Shown here one piece after another: positions 1-8,971 of a stretch of DNA of 27,996 bases (position 1 is its first letter; the number at the start of each line of letters is the position of its first letter). The notes under the pieces were generated by a model. That model saw only the letters and a list, made by a program, of their open reading frames with translations. It was not told where the DNA came from and ran no database searches. The DNA comes from JAVJUS01 sp040220455 (GTDB taxonomy: Bacteria > Pseudomonadota > Alphaproteobacteria > DSM-16000 > Inquilinaceae): the NCBI GenBank assembly GCA_040220455.1, contig JAVJUS010000084.1, forward strand, positions 1-27,996. Reading direction: 5' to 3'. The translations under genes were made by a program, and so were the position numbers.

Positions 1-141
1 CTGCCGGACCGGTTCATCGACCACGACAAGCCGGAAAAGCAGTACGCCGAGGCGGGGCTGGCCGCCGCCGACATCGTGGCGACGGCGCTCGCCGCGCTGG
101 GCGTCGAGACCGCCACCGGCGAGGCCCCCGTCCGGGCGTGA
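1..141 (+). CDS. dxs: 1-deoxy-D-xylulose-5-phosphate synthase, C-terminal end (partial)
   Basis: The window opens inside a gene that reads in frame from base 1 to a TGA at 139-141, giving the last 46 residues. The segment LPDRFIDHDKPEKQYAEAGL is the well-conserved C-terminal signature of DXS, the thiamine-diphosphate enzyme that condenses pyruvate and glyceraldehyde 3-phosphate in the first step of the MEP isoprenoid pathway. After this motif comes the usual helix (AAADIVATALAAL) and a short non-conserved tail. The catalytic and TPP-binding parts lie outside the window, so activity cannot be judged. It converges on the dehydrogenase at 277-1071, with an inverted repeat between them. Confidence 0.9.
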   Translation: MPDRFIDHDKPEKQYAEAGLAAADIVATALAALGVETATGEAPVRA

Positions 142-173
142 GGGACCTGTCCGTGGGTTGTCCCGACGTCACG

Positions 174-260
174 TCGTAGGTCGACAGAGCGCAGCGATGC
201 CGACGATCCCCGGGCCTCGGCGTCGCGATGTCGGGCTCGCTTCGCTCGGCCGACCTACGA
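174..260. repeat. Intergenic inverted repeat, REP-like, between convergent genes
   Basis: TCGTAGGTCG at 174-183 is matched by its exact reverse complement CGACCTACGA at 251-260. The interior contains further partly complementary GC-rich blocks (CAGAGCGCAGCGATG and GGGCTCGCTTCGCTCGG). The 87-bp unit fills the space between the dxs stop and the stop of the convergent dehydrogenase, so it could fold as a bidirectional transcription end. Its sequence style resembles dispersed intergenic palindromes known in many proteobacteria. Copy number in this genome cannot be seen here. Confidence 0.6.
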
Positions 261-276
261 AACTCCCGGGCGCCCG

Positions 277-1071
277 CTAAGCCTCCCGTCCGAAGCGGCG
301 GGCGAAGGGGCGCATCACGCCGCCGAGGCCGCGGGACAGCAGGCGGTGGGAGGTGACGAACGGCTCCATCAGCGCCGGGGTGAAGCGGCCGGTGACCAGG
401 ACGTTGCGCTTGCCCAGCGCCGCGAGCCCGCGCTTGGCGACGGCGTCGGCGTCAAGCGCCCCTGGCAGGCCGCCGGCGGAGAAGCCGGCGCGGGCGCCGA
501 AGGCGCTGCGCGTCGGACCGGGGCAGAGCGCCAGCACGTCGACGGGCTGGCCGCGCACCTCCTCCGCCAGCGCCTCGGCGTACCAGAGCGAGAAGGCCTT
601 GCTGGCGGCATAGGTCGCGAAGAAGGGCAGGGGCGAGGCGGCCAGCGCGCTCGACACCACGATCAGCCCGGCGCGCGAGCCGTCGTTGCGCGCCCGCGCG
701 ATCATGCCCGGCAGGAGCGCCCGGGTCAGCTCCGCCATGGCGACGACGTTGAGCTCGATCGTCGCCGATTGCTCCTCGGCCGGCCGGTCGAGGATCGCGC
801 CCAGCGCCCCCATGCCGGCGTTGTTGACGAAGAGGTCGATGCCGGCGGCCTTGGCATGGGCGATCACGGCCTCGCGCTCGGCCGGCACGGTGAGGTCGGC
901 GGGCACCGTCTCGACCGACTGGCCGCGGCGCCCGGCCCGGGTCGCCGCGGCGGCGAGGGCGGCTTCGTCCCGGCCGGTCAGCACCAGCCCGGTTTCCGGC
1001 GGCAGGGCGTGGACGAAGGCGGCGCCGATGCCGCTCGTCGCCCCGGTGACGAGGGCGCAGCGATAGGTCAT
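277..1071 (-). CDS. SDR family NAD(P)-dependent oxidoreductase
   Basis: This is a 264-residue classical short-chain dehydrogenase. The Rossmann nucleotide-binding motif TGATSGIG lies at about residues 9-16, NNAGMG at 83-88, the catalytic serines at 140-141, and YAASK (Tyr154, Lys158) at 154-158. The substrate loop follows PGPTRSAFG near 184-192. The length fits the family. I chose the ATG at 1071 because the dehydrogenase fold begins at once (MTYRCALVTG). Upstream in-frame ATGs (for example at 1083) would only add a low-complexity extension. It is divergent from the homocysteine methyltransferase across 176 bp. The substrate cannot be told; enzymes of this shape reduce or oxidise ketones, alcohols or lipid-type substrates. 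Confidence 0.88.
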   Translation of the reverse strand: MTYRCALVTGATSGIGAAFVHALPPETGLVLTGRDEAALAAAATRAGRRGQSVETVPADLTVPAEREAVIAHAKAAGIDLFVNNAGMGALGAILDRPAEEQSATIELNVVAMAELTRALLPGMIARARNDGSRAGLIVVSSALAASPLPFFATYAASKAFSLWYAEALAEEVRGQPVDVLALCPGPTRSAFGARAGFSAGGLPGALDADAVAKRGLAALGKRNVLVTGRFTPALMEPFVTSHRLLSRGLGGVMRPFARRFGREA

Positions 1072-1247
1072 GGCACAAGACATTGGGGCCGGAGCCCGGG
1101 CCGGCAACAGGCCGCGGTCGGATGCGGAACAATCGGCGTCGCGCCGGCACGCGCCCGGCCGGGGAGCGGCTTGGCACACTCGCGGGGTCCATGGGACGCT
1201 CGGGCGATCCCGATCGTGCCCGTTTCCCGGCCGCGAGAGCTCCTTCG

Positions 1248-2297
1248 ATGACCGATCCCCTGACGACCCTGCTCGCCGACCGGCCCGTGGTCTTCGCCGA
1301 CGGCGCCATGGGCACGAGCCTGTTCGCCCTCGGCCTGACCACCGGCGACAGCCCGGAGCTCTGGAACCTCGAGCGGCCGGAGGCGGTGGCCTCGGTCCAC
1401 CGCGGCTTCGTCGAGGCGGGCAGCGACATCGTGCTGACCAACACCTTCGGCGCCAATGCCCGCCGGCTGCGCCTGCACGGGCTGGAGGCCCGGGTCGCGG
1501 AACTCGCCCGCGCCGGCGCCGGCGTGGCCCGGGGCGTGGCGGATGCCGCCGGGCGGCCGGTGCTCGTCGCCGGCTCGATGGGCCCGACCGGGGACCTGCT
1601 GGCGCCGCTCGGCCCGCTGACCGCCGACGAGGCCGAGGCCGCCTTCGCCGAGCAGGCGGTCGCCCTGGCCGAAGGCGGGGTCGACCTGCTCTGGATCGAG
1701 ACGATCTCGGCGGCCGAGGAGATGCGCGCGGCGGTCGCCGGCGCGGCGCGCACGGGCCTGCCGATCGTCGCCACCTTCAGCTTCGACACCAACGGCCGGA
1801 CGATGATGGGGCTGACTCCGGCCGACGCCATGGCGCTCGCCGGCACGCTGGCGGCGCGGCCGCTCGGCCTCGGCGCCAATTGCGGCATCGGCCCGCCCCA
1901 GCTTCTCGACACCGTGCTGGGCCTGGCGGGCGCCGCGCCGGATGGCGTCGCGGTCGTCGCCAAGGGCAATTGCGGCATCCCCGAATACCGGCACGGCCAC
2001 CTTCACTATTCCGGCTCGCCCGAGGTCATGGCGGACTATGCCTGCCTCGCCCGCGACGCCGGGGCGCGGATCATCGGCGGCTGCTGCGGCACGACGGCCG
2101 AACATGTCCGCGCGATGGTCGAGGCCGTCGCCGCCCGCCCGCCCGGACCGGTGCCCGACCGGGCGACGGTGGAAGCCCGGCTCGGTCCCGTCGCGGCGCC
2201 GGCGCCTGGCGCTGCGGACGCGGCGCCGGAGGACGGCGAGGGCGGCCGCCGTCGCCGGTCCCGCCGCCGGGCGGAGGGCGATGCCCCCGCGCTCTGA
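1248..2297 (+). CDS. Betaine-homocysteine / homocysteine S-methyltransferase family protein
   Basis: This 349-residue protein matches the zinc-dependent homocysteine S-methyltransferase fold (pfam S-methyl_trans). It opens with the barrel start FADGAMGTSLF (16-26) and LTNTFGAN (63-70). The three zinc-binding cysteines are visible as GANCGIGP (Cys212) and GGCCGTT (Cys279, Cys280). The family moves a methyl group from betaine or a methylated sulfur donor to homocysteine to make methionine. The sequence is closest to what I know of alphaproteobacterial betaine-homocysteine methyltransferases, but the donor is inferred. The ATG at 1248 fits the usual MTDPL N-terminus, and a longer frame upstream from 1083 adds only arginine- and proline-rich sequence. 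The C-terminus carries a non-family Arg-rich tail (RRRRSRRR). It converges on the DUF853 gene with a 20-bp gap. Confidence 0.88.
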   Translation: MTDPLTTLLADRPVVFADGAMGTSLFALGLTTGDSPELWNLERPEAVASVHRGFVEAGSDIVLTNTFGANARRLRLHGLEARVAELARAGAGVARGVADAAGRPVLVAGSMGPTGDLLAPLGPLTADEAEAAFAEQAVALAEGGVDLLWIETISAAEEMRAAVAGAARTGLPIVATFSFDTNGRTMMGLTPADAMALAGTLAARPLGLGANCGIGPPQLLDTVLGLAGAAPDGVAVVAKGNCGIPEYRHGHLHYSGSPEVMADYACLARDAGARIIGGCCGTTAEHVRAMVEAVAARPPGPVPDRATVEARLGPVAAPAPGAADAAPEDGEGGRRRRSRRRAEGDAPAL

Positions 2298-2317
2298 TCG
2301 CCCGTGGCCCGGTCGCC

Positions 2318-3883
2318 TCAGCGCGACCGGCCGAGCGTCCCCAGGATGCCGCGGAAGAGCGCACGGCCCAATTCCCGGCCGACCTGTCGGGCAGCGCTCT
2401 TGGCCAGGGATTCGCCGACGCTCTGCCGCCGCGACCGCCGGGTGGTCCGGCGCGGAGCGCGCGACGACGGGATGCGCGAGCGGCTCCGGCGATGGTCGGC
2501 CGCCTCCGCCTCGGCCTCTTCCCGCGCGCGGCGCTCCTCGCGCTCTTCCCGCTCCCGGGCGTCGTCCTCGGCCCGCTCGGCCGCGCGCGCCCGCTCGGCC
2601 AGAATCTCGTAGGCGGACTCCCGATCGACGGGCGCGTCGTAGCGCCGCCCGATCGGGCTGCGCGCGATCACGGCCGCGCGCTCGGCCTCGTCGGCCGGGC
2701 CCAGGCGGGAGGCGGGAGGCCGGATCAGCGTGCGCTCCACGATGCCGGGCACCCCCTTGGCGTCGAGCAGGGAGACCAGCGCCTCGCCGACGCCGAGCTC
2801 CCCGATCACGGCCGCTGCGTCGAAGGCCGGGTTCGGGCGGAAGGTCTCGGCGGCCGTCTTCACCGCCCTTGCGTCGCGCGGGGTGAAGGCGCGCAGGGCG
2901 TGCTGGACCCGGTTGCCGAGTTGGCCCAGCACCACTTCCGGCACGTCGTCCGGGTTCTGGGTGACGAAATAGACGCCGACGCCCTTCGACCGGATCAGGC
3001 GGCAGACCTGGGCCACCTTGTCGACCAGGGCGTCGGGCGCGTCGTCGAAGAGCAGGTGTGCCTCGTCGAAGAAGAAGACGAGCACCGGCCGCTCCGGATC
3101 GCCGACCTCCGGCAGGCTCTCGAACAGCTCGGACAGGAGCCACAGCAGGAAGGTGCCGTAGAGCTGCGGGCTCTCGATCAGGCGGTCGGCGGCCAGCACG
3201 TTGATCGTGCCCCGGCCGTCGGGGGCGGTCGTCAGGAAATCGGCGAGCGTCAGCGCCGGCTCGCCGAAGAAGGTCTCCCCGCCCTGGCGATCGAGCGACA
3301 GCAGCCGGCGCTGGATCGCCCCGACGCTCGCCGCCGAGACGTTGCCGTAGACCGTGCGCAGTTCGGCCGCGCTGTCGCCCACATGGGTCAGCATCGCCCG
3401 CAGGTCCTTCAGGTCCAGCAGCAGCAGCCCCTGGTCGTCGGCCACGGTGAAGCAGAGGTCGAGCACCCCCTGCTGGACGTCGTTGAGGCCGAGCAGCCGG
3501 CCCAGCAGCATCGGCCCCAGCTCGGAGACGGTGGTGCGCACCGGATGGCCCTTCTCGCCCCACAGGTCCCAGAAGACCGTGGGGCAGGGCTCGAAGACGT
3601 AGTCGGACAGGCCGATCGCCGCCGCGCGCTCGGCCAGGAAGCCCTTGGCGACGCCGGGCTGCGAGATACCGGAGAGGTCGCCCTTGACGTCGGCCATGAA
3701 GACCGGCGTGCCGGCGCGCGACAGCCCCTCCGCCAGGATCTGGAGCGTGACCGTCTTGCCGGTGCCCGTGGCGCCGGCGATCAGCCCGTGCCGGTTCGCC
3801 CGCTTCAGGACCAGATGCTGTGGAATACGACCCTCACCGCCGCCCACGAAGATCGTGCCGGCCCGCGCCCCGCCATCCGCCAT
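2318..3883 (-). CDS. DUF853 / HerA-like ATPase (YjgR type)
   Basis: This 521-residue P-loop ATPase has Walker A GATGTGKT at residues 37-44 and Walker B LVFFFDEAH at about 268-276. It shows the family features KGDLSGISQPG and VTQNPDDVP. It belongs to the DUF853 group, close to the C-terminal part of the HerA/FtsK-like helicases, whose cellular role is not settled. Residues about 425-521 form a highly charged tail rich in Glu and Arg (probable coiled coil) followed by a basic segment. The start at 3883 is preceded by a purine-rich GAGGGGAAC. The glycosyltransferase gene upstream (4114-5055) is on the same strand but 230 bp away, so linked transcription is possible and unproven. Confidence 0.87.
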   Translation of the reverse strand: MADGGARAGTIFVGGGEGRIPQHLVLKRANRHGLIAGATGTGKTVTLQILAEGLSRAGTPVFMADVKGDLSGISQPGVAKGFLAERAAAIGLSDYVFEPCPTVFWDLWGEKGHPVRTTVSELGPMLLGRLLGLNDVQQGVLDLCFTVADDQGLLLLDLKDLRAMLTHVGDSAAELRTVYGNVSAASVGAIQRRLLSLDRQGGETFFGEPALTLADFLTTAPDGRGTINVLAADRLIESPQLYGTFLLWLLSELFESLPEVGDPERPVLVFFFDEAHLLFDDAPDALVDKVAQVCRLIRSKGVGVYFVTQNPDDVPEVVLGQLGNRVQHALRAFTPRDARAVKTAAETFRPNPAFDAAAVIGELGVGEALVSLLDAKGVPGIVERTLIRPPASRLGPADEAERAAVIARSPIGRRYDAPVDRESAYEILAERARAAERAEDDAREREEREERRAREEAEAEAADHRRSRSRIPSSRAPRRTTRRSRRQSVGESLAKSAARQVGRELGRALFRGILGTLGRSR

Positions 3884-4113
3884 CCCGCCGTTCCCCTCGC
3901 TCGCCGACCCGCCTCGGCTCCATAGACACCGGGGCGAGGGCGGCGATCAAGTGCCATGCGTGGGGATGGGGCGAGGTGACGGAGGACGAGGCGACGCGGT
4001 CACGATTTGCGGGCGGCACGCAGGGTGGGCGCCGCGGACAGACGTGGTGCGGTGCCCGGCCCGGCGCCGGGCGGGCGTGACCGATGCTTCCGCCGGACGG
4101 GAATCGGTTTGCC

Positions 4114-5055
4114 TCAGGCACGATTCGGCGGGCGTGCCGGGTCGCGTCGGGTGGCGCACGGCTCTGCGCCACCAGGCTCGCCGGCCGGGGCCGGGCCGGG
4201 CCGGGGATCGGCCAGGCGGCCTTCGATCCGGCCGCGCAGCAGAGCGAAGGAGCGTGCCGCCCGGCGCCAGCGCCCGGTCGCGGCGAACACGGCCATTCCC
4301 GCCAGAGGTCGGCCAAGCATCGGCGCGAAATCGCGATGGGGCAGGCCGTGCTTGGCGAAGACATGGCCGCAGCCGGCGCCGTAGCGCCGCATGCGGGCCC
4401 GGTCGGCGCGCGATACCCCCGCCGGGCGGTCGCTTTCGTGATAGCCGCGGATCGTCGGGTCATAGGTTCCCGCCGCCCCGGCACGCAGCAGGCGCAGGGC
4501 CAGGTCCTGGATCTCGCAGGCGCCCCAGGGCGTGCCGGAGCCGGGGCCGATGCGCGTGTCGAAGCCGCCGACGGCGCGGAACGCGTCGGTACGGACGACG
4601 CTCAGCCACTCGATCAGGCAGGACCAGACATCGGCCTCGCCGATCGGGCCGGGCGTGGCGCGGAACCGGCCCATGATCTCGCGCCCTTCCGCGTCGGACG
4701 GCCGGCCCGCGGCGAAACCGGCCCCAGCCGCCCGGGCGGCGTCCAGCAGCCGGGCGAGCGTATCCGGCCCGTACCAGCAGTCGTCGTCGGGAAAGGCGAG
4801 CCACGGGGCCGAGGCCCGCCGGGCACCATGATTGCGGGCATGGCTGGCGCCCAGCGGCTCCGTCTTGAGATGGCGCAGCGACATGGTCCGGCCCGCCGAA
4901 GCGAGCAGGGCGTCGAGGCGGCTGTCTGCGTTCTGGTCGACGATCAGCACCTCGATGGCCGGCTCCTCGACGGCCTCGAGGGAGGTGAGCAGCCGCCGCA
5001 GCTCCCGGTCCCGGCCGCGGGTCGCCACGACCAGCGACAGCGTCGGCGCGGTCAC
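4114..5055 (-). CDS. Glycosyltransferase family 2 protein
   Basis: This 313-residue GT-A fold glycosyltransferase starts with the family opening LSLVVATRGRDRELRRLL, continues with VLIVDQNAD (about 37-44), and has a metal-binding acidic motif FPDDDCW at about 88-94. A later region contains GGFDTRIGPGSGTPWGACE and then IQDLALRL, the acceptor-side part of this family. No ATG lies near the conserved start, so I infer a GTG start at 5055. The open frame runs far upstream but looks non-coding there. The donor sugar is unknown. It is divergent from a second GT2 gene at 5449. The two probably build a glycan attached to the neighbouring flippase system. Confidence 0.8.
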   Translation of the reverse strand: MTAPTLSLVVATRGRDRELRRLLTSLEAVEEPAIEVLIVDQNADSRLDALLASAGRTMSLRHLKTEPLGASHARNHGARRASAPWLAFPDDDCWYGPDTLARLLDAARAAGAGFAAGRPSDAEGREIMGRFRATPGPIGEADVWSCLIEWLSVVRTDAFRAVGGFDTRIGPGSGTPWGACEIQDLALRLLRAGAAGTYDPTIRGYHESDRPAGVSRADRARMRRYGAGCGHVFAKHGLPHRDFAPMLGRPLAGMAVFAATGRWRRAARSFALLRGRIEGRLADPRPGPAPAGEPGGAEPCATRRDPARPPNRA

Positions 5056-5448
5056 GGCGCGGCTCGCGCCGGGCCCGAGGTCTGGCCCGGGGCGGCCGAG
5101 CGCGGCGCGACGAAAGCTGCCGGTCCGTCGCGGCGTGGGCGGCGGCGGCGCGGCCGGGCATCGGTCCGGGAGGTTGGCGACAACGCGGCGATCGATCCGT
5201 CGATGGTGGGTCGGCCGGTGTCGGGTCACGGGCCGGGCTTCGAATGCCCGGCGACTATCGCACCATCGCCGGGCCCCGGCGGCGGCACGGGCGTAAGCGC
5301 CGCGGGATTTTCCGGAGAGGCCCCGTTCGTTCGGGCGTAGGGGCCCGTCCGATCGAAGGATCGTCGCTACGCCCCTTTCGTCGTTGGGTGCCATGGGCTT
5401 ATCTGCCCATCCGTCCGGCGCGACGCATCGATGGGGAGGGGCGACGTC
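5056..5448. promoter_or_regulatory. Divergent intergenic region between two glycosyltransferase genes
   Basis: This 393-bp gap should hold the start signals of both divergent GT2 genes. The one clear structure is an imperfectly nested hairpin: GGGCGTAG at 5333-5340 pairs with CTACGCCC at 5367-5374, and a small CGATC/GATCG stem lies in between. I see no convincing -10/-35 pair and no conserved small ORF. Confidence 0.4.
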
Positions 5449-6447
5449 ATGGCCGACGTCTCGATCGAGGACCCGATCGACGTCACGGTCGTCATCGCCG
5501 CGTGGCAGGCGGAGGCGAGCCTGGAAGCGGCGGTGGCGAGCGCGCTCGACCAGACGGGCGTGACGGTGGAGGTCGTGGTCGTCGACGACGCCTCGATGGA
5601 CGGCACCGGCGCGCTGGCCGAGGCCCTGGCCGCGCGCCACCCGACCATCCGCGCGATCCGGCTGGCGCGCAACGGCGGCGCGGCCGTGGCGCGCAACGCG
5701 GCGCTCGCCGAGGCCCGGGGCCGCTGGGTCGCGGTGCTCGACGCCGACGACCGGTTCCTGCCGGGCCGGCTCTCCCGGCTGGTGGCGCGCGGCGAGGCCG
5801 ACGGCCTCGATGTCGTGCTCGACGACATCCGGGTCGCGGATACCGATCCGGGCGGCGCGGCGGTGGAGGCGGGGGAGCCGCTGGTCGGCCACCGGTGGCG
5901 CCGGTTCGGCGGGCCCTGGCGGCTCGGCGCCTACGCGCGCGCCAACCGGCCCTATGCCGCGCGGACCAATCTGGGATTCCTCAAGCCCGTGATCCTGCGG
6001 GCCTTCCTGGCGCGCCACGGCCTCGCCTACGACCCGGCGCTGCGGTCGTCCCAGGACTACATGCTGATGGTCCGCCTGCTGATCGCCGGCGCGCGGGTCG
6101 GCTACGAGCCGGCGGCGGGGTATCTCTACATCGTGCGCTCCGGCTCGCTGTCAGGCCGCGTCCGGCCGTCGGCCCAGCGCGCGCTGATGCGCGCGGAGGC
6201 GCGGCTGATCGCCGAAGCGGGGCCGGGGCTGGCGGCCGCGGACCGCGCCGGCCTGGCGGCGCACTACCGCTCCCTCGTCGCCGCGCGGCGAACCTTTCAT
6301 GTCTTCGAGGCGCTGCGCCGTCGCCGCCCGGGGCGGGCGCTGGGCGTCCTCGTTGGCGCCCCGGCGCTGGCTCCCGTCATCCTGGTTCGGGTCGGAGAGT
6401 CGGGCCTGCGGCGCCTCCTCGGGCTCGGGCGGGGCCGGGCGCGCTGA
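5449..6447 (+). CDS. Glycosyltransferase family 2 protein
   Basis: This 332-residue GT-A fold glycosyltransferase has the beta-strand start VTVVIAAWQAEASLEAAVAS (12-31), VEVVVVDDASMDGT (40-53), NGGAAVARNAAL (75-86) and a DXD-type metal site LDADD at 97-101. The family transfers a nucleotide-activated sugar to a lipid, sugar or protein acceptor. A strong purine-rich Shine-Dalgarno (GGGGAGGGG, about 5433-5441) sits just upstream of ATG 5449, which supports this start over the in-frame ATG at 5431. It ends 38 bp from the stop of the convergent ATP-grasp gene. The C-terminus is Arg-rich with no clear membrane anchor beyond a short hydrophobic stretch. Confidence 0.87.
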   Translation: MADVSIEDPIDVTVVIAAWQAEASLEAAVASALDQTGVTVEVVVVDDASMDGTGALAEALAARHPTIRAIRLARNGGAAVARNAALAEARGRWVAVLDADDRFLPGRLSRLVARGEADGLDVVLDDIRVADTDPGGAAVEAGEPLVGHRWRRFGGPWRLGAYARANRPYAARTNLGFLKPVILRAFLARHGLAYDPALRSSQDYMLMVRLLIAGARVGYEPAAGYLYIVRSGSLSGRVRPSAQRALMRAEARLIAEAGPGLAAADRAGLAAHYRSLVAARRTFHVFEALRRRRPGRALGVLVGAPALAPVILVRVGESGLRRLLGLGRGRAR

Positions 6448-6485
6448 TCCGGCCGGCGGATGGGCCGGCGGGCGTGCGGGCGTCC

Positions 6486-7442
6486 TCAAGGAGTCCAGAG
6501 ATAGCCGGGCAGGAGCCGGGCGAGCCGTCGCTGCCCCGCCAGCCAGGCCGGCCGCTCGACCCGGACCCGGCCGCCGACGCCCGGATCGAGCGCCGCGATC
6601 GCCGCCAGGAACGCCTCGTGGGACAGGCGGAAGGCCTCCAGCCGGTCGGGGAAGGGGTGGCGGGTCGAGGGCGCGATCATCGGGTTGGTGTTGATCTCGT
6701 AGATCTCCGGCCGGCCGTCGGCGATGCCGAAATCGGCGCGGCCGTAGTCGATCCCCGCCTCCTCGAAGGCCCGGGCGATCACCGCGCCGTGGGGGTTGGC
6801 GCGCACCGTCTCCAGGTCGCGGGCATAGGCCTCCTCGCCGGCCACGCCCTGTTCGCCGTACTTCACGGTCCAGTGGCGCTCGTGCACGCTGGGCGTCGCG
6901 ACGTAGCGGTCGCCGACGCGGTAGACGGAGAGCTTGCGGTAGACGCCGCCGTCCAGCGGCTCGGCCCGGTATTCCGCGATCATCAGGTCGGCGAGCGGCT
7001 GGCCCGCCGCCACCAGGTCCTCGATCGCGCGGTCCAGGTCGTCGGGGCCCTCGATCAGATCGGTCAGGTTGCCGCGATGGGCCGCCGCGGTCCGCAGGAA
7101 GACCGGAAAGTGGTCGACCGCCCGCCACTCGGTCGCCGGCCAGACCGCGAAGCTGTTGATCCCGCAGGCATGCAGCCGGCGCAGCAGGGCGACGCGCTGG
7201 AGCGCGCGCGCCGGGTCGTTGAGCACCGGGCAGCCGGCGTCGCGGAGCTGGCGGTAGAGATGGGCCGCGAGCTCGAGCTGCCAGAACGACAGCCGGTCGA
7301 AGTCCGAGAAGATGTAGGCCGCGCGCGGCAGCGACCGGCGCGCCGCCAGCACCGGATAGGGGATCAGCCGGAAGCCGGGCAGGCCGGCGGCCACCTTGTA
7401 GTGGGTGTAGCGGTGCGCCCGCGTGGTCACGAGAACGATCAT
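6486..7442 (-). CDS. ATP-grasp domain protein
   Basis: This 318-residue protein ends in a recognisable ATP-grasp active-site block, DYGRADFGIADGRPEIYEIN (from about residue 232). Asp237, Glu249 and Asn251 are the expected magnesium and ATP ligands. The N-terminal part (VLVTTRAHRYTHYKV, then FSDFDRLS) forms the preATP-grasp Rossmann-like domain. ATP-grasp enzymes make acyl phosphates and form amide or ester bonds, including peptide ligations and the side-chain rings of graspetide peptides. The exact substrate is not known. It is the last gene of a minus-strand run, 10 bp behind the flippase. Given the peptide and HExxH genes upstream, it could be a peptide-modifying ligase, or it could act on a glycan or lipid. 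Confidence 0.72.
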   Translation of the reverse strand: MIVLVTTRAHRYTHYKVAAGLPGFRLIPYPVLAARRSLPRAAYIFSDFDRLSFWQLELAAHLYRQLRDAGCPVLNDPARALQRVALLRRLHACGINSFAVWPATEWRAVDHFPVFLRTAAAHRGNLTDLIEGPDDLDRAIEDLVAAGQPLADLMIAEYRAEPLDGGVYRKLSVYRVGDRYVATPSVHERHWTVKYGEQGVAGEEAYARDLETVRANPHGAVIARAFEEAGIDYGRADFGIADGRPEIYEINTNPMIAPSTRHPFPDRLEAFRLSHEAFLAAIAALDPGVGGRVRVERPAWLAGQRRLARLLPGYLWTP

Positions 7443-7452
7443 GGCCCGCGTC

Positions 7453-8928
7453 TCAGACTCCGAAACCGGCGCGCAGCCGGGACAGGGCGAGCCGGCGCTG
7501 GCCGCCCGCCGCCAGGCGCAGGGCCGGCCAGACGGTGCGCCGCTCCATCACCGCGACGAGGCCTCCATAGACTGCGGCGCCCAGGGCGATCGCCAGCGCC
7601 AGGCGCACACCGGTCGCGGCGGCCGGCACGGCGTCGAGCGCCAGCAGGACGATCGCGGCCATCGCGAGCGCGGCGGCAAAGCAGCGCGCCCCGGCGGCGA
7701 GCTGCGCACCCATGCCGAGGCCCGTCACCCGCCGGATCAGCCACAGCCCGAGAGGCCAGGTGGCGTAGGTGCGCACGAGCATGGCGACGGCGACGCCGAC
7801 GATGCCCCATTGCGCGCCGATCGGGATCAGCGCGGCGTGGAGCGCCAGGCCGGCGCCCAGCAGGATCAGCGGATCGGCATTGCGGCCGAGCCCGCGCAGG
7901 ACCGCCACGTTGAACACGCCAGTGGTCGTGCGCAGTCCGCGCAGCAGCAGGAGCTGGGCGACCGGGATCGCCATGACCCAGGTATCGCCGACGAGCCGGG
8001 CCAGGTCGGGGACCACCACGGCCGCGCCCAGGAAGGCCGGGTAGCCGGCCAGGGCGGCCAGGCGGTAGAGCGACAGGACGAGGCCGCGCAGCTCCTCGGC
8101 GCGCGCCTGCAGCCGGGCGACCGACGCCATGGTCACGCTCGACAGGGGCCCGAGGACGAGCTGGCTGGTCAGCGCCATCACCCTCTCGGCCACGATCAGG
8201 TAGCCGAGCGCCGAGGGCCCGAGCAGCAGGCCTGTCAGGAACCGGGGCGCCATCCCGTCGGCATAGCCGATCAGGAAGGCACCGAACGACCCGGTGTTGA
8301 AGCGCATCAGGTCGCGCAGGGCGCCGAGCCGGCGCGGCGGGCCCGGCCGGAACCGCGTGACGCGCCAGAGATGGGCGATCCGCCAGAGCCGGCCGACCAG
8401 ATCGGCGATCAGCAGGCTCCAGACCCCGGCGCCGGCCAGCAGCGAGGCGATCGCCGCCGCGCCGCCGATCAGGCTGGCGATGCCGCCTGCCCGCGCCGTC
8501 ACGTCGAAGCGCAGCCGGCGGGCGAGCAGGGCGTCGTTGATCGCCGTGCCGGCCGCCAGCGGCAGGGCGAGCGTCGACCAGGCGATCAGCAGGGCGGCCT
8601 GCGGCGCCGAGAAGGCGGCCGCGAAGGCGCCGGCCCCCGCCAGCATCACAGCGGCGACGAGCCCGGCGAGGCCGAACAGCAGCCAGAAGGTCGCGACGAT
8701 ATGGGCGCGGCGCAGGTGCCGGCGCTGCTTGAGGCTCTCCGCGAAGGGATGGATCGCCAGCGCCTCGCCCAGCCCGACGAGCATCGCCGCGACGCCATAG
8801 GCGCCGATTTCCGCCGGCGCCAGGCGGCTCGCCACCAGGGCGAAGGTGGCGAGCTTGACGCAGAGCTGGATCGACCCGCTGGTTGCGGTCCAGGCGATGC
8901 CGCGCAGGGTCGAATCGGCGACGGACAC
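7453..8928 (-). CDS. Polysaccharide/lipid-linked oligosaccharide flippase (Wzx-like)
   Basis: This 491-residue protein is almost entirely hydrophobic helices separated by short Arg-rich loops, with room for about 12-14 membrane spans. It fits the polysaccharide biosynthesis/export superfamily related to MATE transporters (Wzx/WzxC type). Typical features are the N-terminal GIAWTATSGSIQLCVKLATF, the loop SRLAPAEIGAYGVA, and paired helices through the length. Such proteins move undecaprenyl-linked sugars, or sometimes other lipid-linked products, across the inner membrane. It lies 43 bp after the HExxH gene and 10 bp before the ATP-grasp gene, so all three probably share a transcript. The two neighbouring GT2 genes support a glycan substrate. 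Confidence 0.82.
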   Translation of the reverse strand: MSVADSTLRGIAWTATSGSIQLCVKLATFALVASRLAPAEIGAYGVAAMLVGLGEALAIHPFAESLKQRRHLRRAHIVATFWLLFGLAGLVAAVMLAGAGAFAAAFSAPQAALLIAWSTLALPLAAGTAINDALLARRLRFDVTARAGGIASLIGGAAAIASLLAGAGVWSLLIADLVGRLWRIAHLWRVTRFRPGPPRRLGALRDLMRFNTGSFGAFLIGYADGMAPRFLTGLLLGPSALGYLIVAERVMALTSQLVLGPLSSVTMASVARLQARAEELRGLVLSLYRLAALAGYPAFLGAAVVVPDLARLVGDTWVMAIPVAQLLLLRGLRTTTGVFNVAVLRGLGRNADPLILLGAGLALHAALIPIGAQWGIVGVAVAMLVRTYATWPLGLWLIRRVTGLGMGAQLAAGARCFAAALAMAAIVLLALDAVPAAATGVRLALAIALGAAVYGGLVAVMERRTVWPALRLAAGGQRRLALSRLRAGFGV

Positions 8929-8971
8929 GGGACCGGTGCCCCTTCTGGCGACGCGGCGGCCGGGCGACGGG

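Noticed and set aside
1070..3925. Long open frame on the plus strand opposite DUF853 and around the methyltransferase
   Set aside because: Arg/Gly/Pro-rich shadow with no domain; GC-rich codons keep antisense frames open.
5244..7913. 889-residue plus-strand open frame
   Set aside because: Overlaps the real GT2 and ATP-grasp genes in other frames and has low-complexity Arg/Gly composition.
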